Shown here one piece after another: positions 63,623 to 64,000 of a stretch of 64,000 nt of DNA. The notes under the pieces are model-generated. The model was not told the DNA's origin. It saw nothing but the letters and a program-made list of their open reading frames with translations, and searched no databases. Source of the stretch: Notospermus geniculatus. Its lineage: Eukaryota > Nemertea > Pilidiophora > Heteronemertea > Lineidae. The stretch is from assembly GCA_002633025.1 (NCBI GenBank), contig NMRB01000096.1:625502-689501 (forward strand), given 5' to 3'. A program made the position numbers and the translations under genes. Numbering within the stretch: the first letter of the stretch is position 1; each line of letters begins with the position of its first letter.

Positions 63623-64000
63623 TGAGTTATCAAGATGGTGGTGCCTTGTACCTTGTGTCTTTGCAAGGGCAAGTAAAAGACCCCATCAAAGTGAGGAACA
63701 CGAGTAGCTTGAGATGGCCTCTTCTGTACTTACCAGGGCCAGTAATGCTTTGGCTTCGGCCGTGACGGAAAAATCAAGACAATACAATTCTGATTCACTA
63801 TGTTATCAGCCCTTACAAATGATTTACATTGATGTCCTTTTACAGGTTTTTCAAGAATACCGACAGTCCACAAGAGAGACTACAAGATCAGCCTGGGAGT
63901 TTGATGACTTTGGAACTTTTTGAAACCAAGTCAAGAAGAAGGTGAGCGTCGATAATCAAAGATTATAAGTTATTCATCGTTTTGACAAGCTCCCGCCATC
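63623..64000 (+). other. Window end; possible exon 63846-63952
   Basis: A TTTTACAG 3' splice site at 63845 and an AAGAAG|GTGAGC don or at about 63953 bound a segment open in one frame. A 69-codon ORF (63714-63923, MASSVLTRASNALASAVTEK) overlaps it in another frame. Neither is recognised; evidence is weak. Confidence 0.25.

Noticed and set aside
62926-63707. Pro/Gly/Ile-rich ORFs
   Set aside because: Translation of the GGGATCCCGG minisatellite.

Overview
The window looks like draft nuclear genomic DNA from a marine invertebrate deuterostome, most likely an echinoderm or close relative. Reasons: genes have small exons with GT-AG introns; there is an intronless sperm-type histone H1 with N-terminal SPKRK repeats and a histone 3' stem-loop; there are F-type lectin exons; the palindromic word TAGGCCTA is scattered throughout; and repeats are dense and diverse. 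Two N gaps (8808-9145, 36966-37654) and isolated single Ns (6903, 28265, 41648, 55672, 60802, 61582) show that it is assembled from pieces, so some duplications may be assembly products.

Layout. 1-5 kb: a complete BTB-BACK-kelch gene (5 coding exons, 542 aa). 6.9-11.6 kb: ALG14, four exons, N-terminus lost at a single-N join. 12-16.6 kb: foldback elements and inverted minisatellites. 17.2-18 kb: sperm-type histone H1 with its own promoter and 3' processing signals. 18-22.8 kb: nested foldbacks. 23-36.8 kb: an F-type lectin locus in which a segment of about 4-4.8 kb is present twice (22940-27722 and 31629-35630). The second copy joins a signal-peptide exon and a terminal PAN/apple exon to give a 249-aa secreted protein. 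Between the copies lie an AT-rich ORF resembling a virus-like minor capsid protein and an AT-rich satellite. 38.4 kb: a first coding exon of an unrecognised gene between two copies of its own 5' flank. 39-50.8 kb: large nested foldback elements. 51.2 kb: the last exon of LDHD on the minus strand. 51.5-60.4 kb: a decayed gag, a tandem array of hAT-transposase-like fragments with coiled-coil exons, an orphan kelch exon and a retroelement ORF1 fragment. 62-63.6 kb: GGGATCCC-type minisatellites around a myotubularin-related (MTMR6/7/8) exon on the minus strand.

The five recognisable host proteins (BTB-kelch, ALG14, sperm H1, F-type lectin-PAN, plus single exons of LDHD and MTMR) have no evident functional link. 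The dominant biology is mobile DNA: about ten foldback families with long terminal inverted repeats, many nested. Several insertion sites can be checked against an empty site in the paralogous copy. Two repeat families carry arrays of regulatory-looking motifs: CTCF-like cores at 144-145 bp spacing, and clustered AGGTCA nuclear-receptor half-sites.
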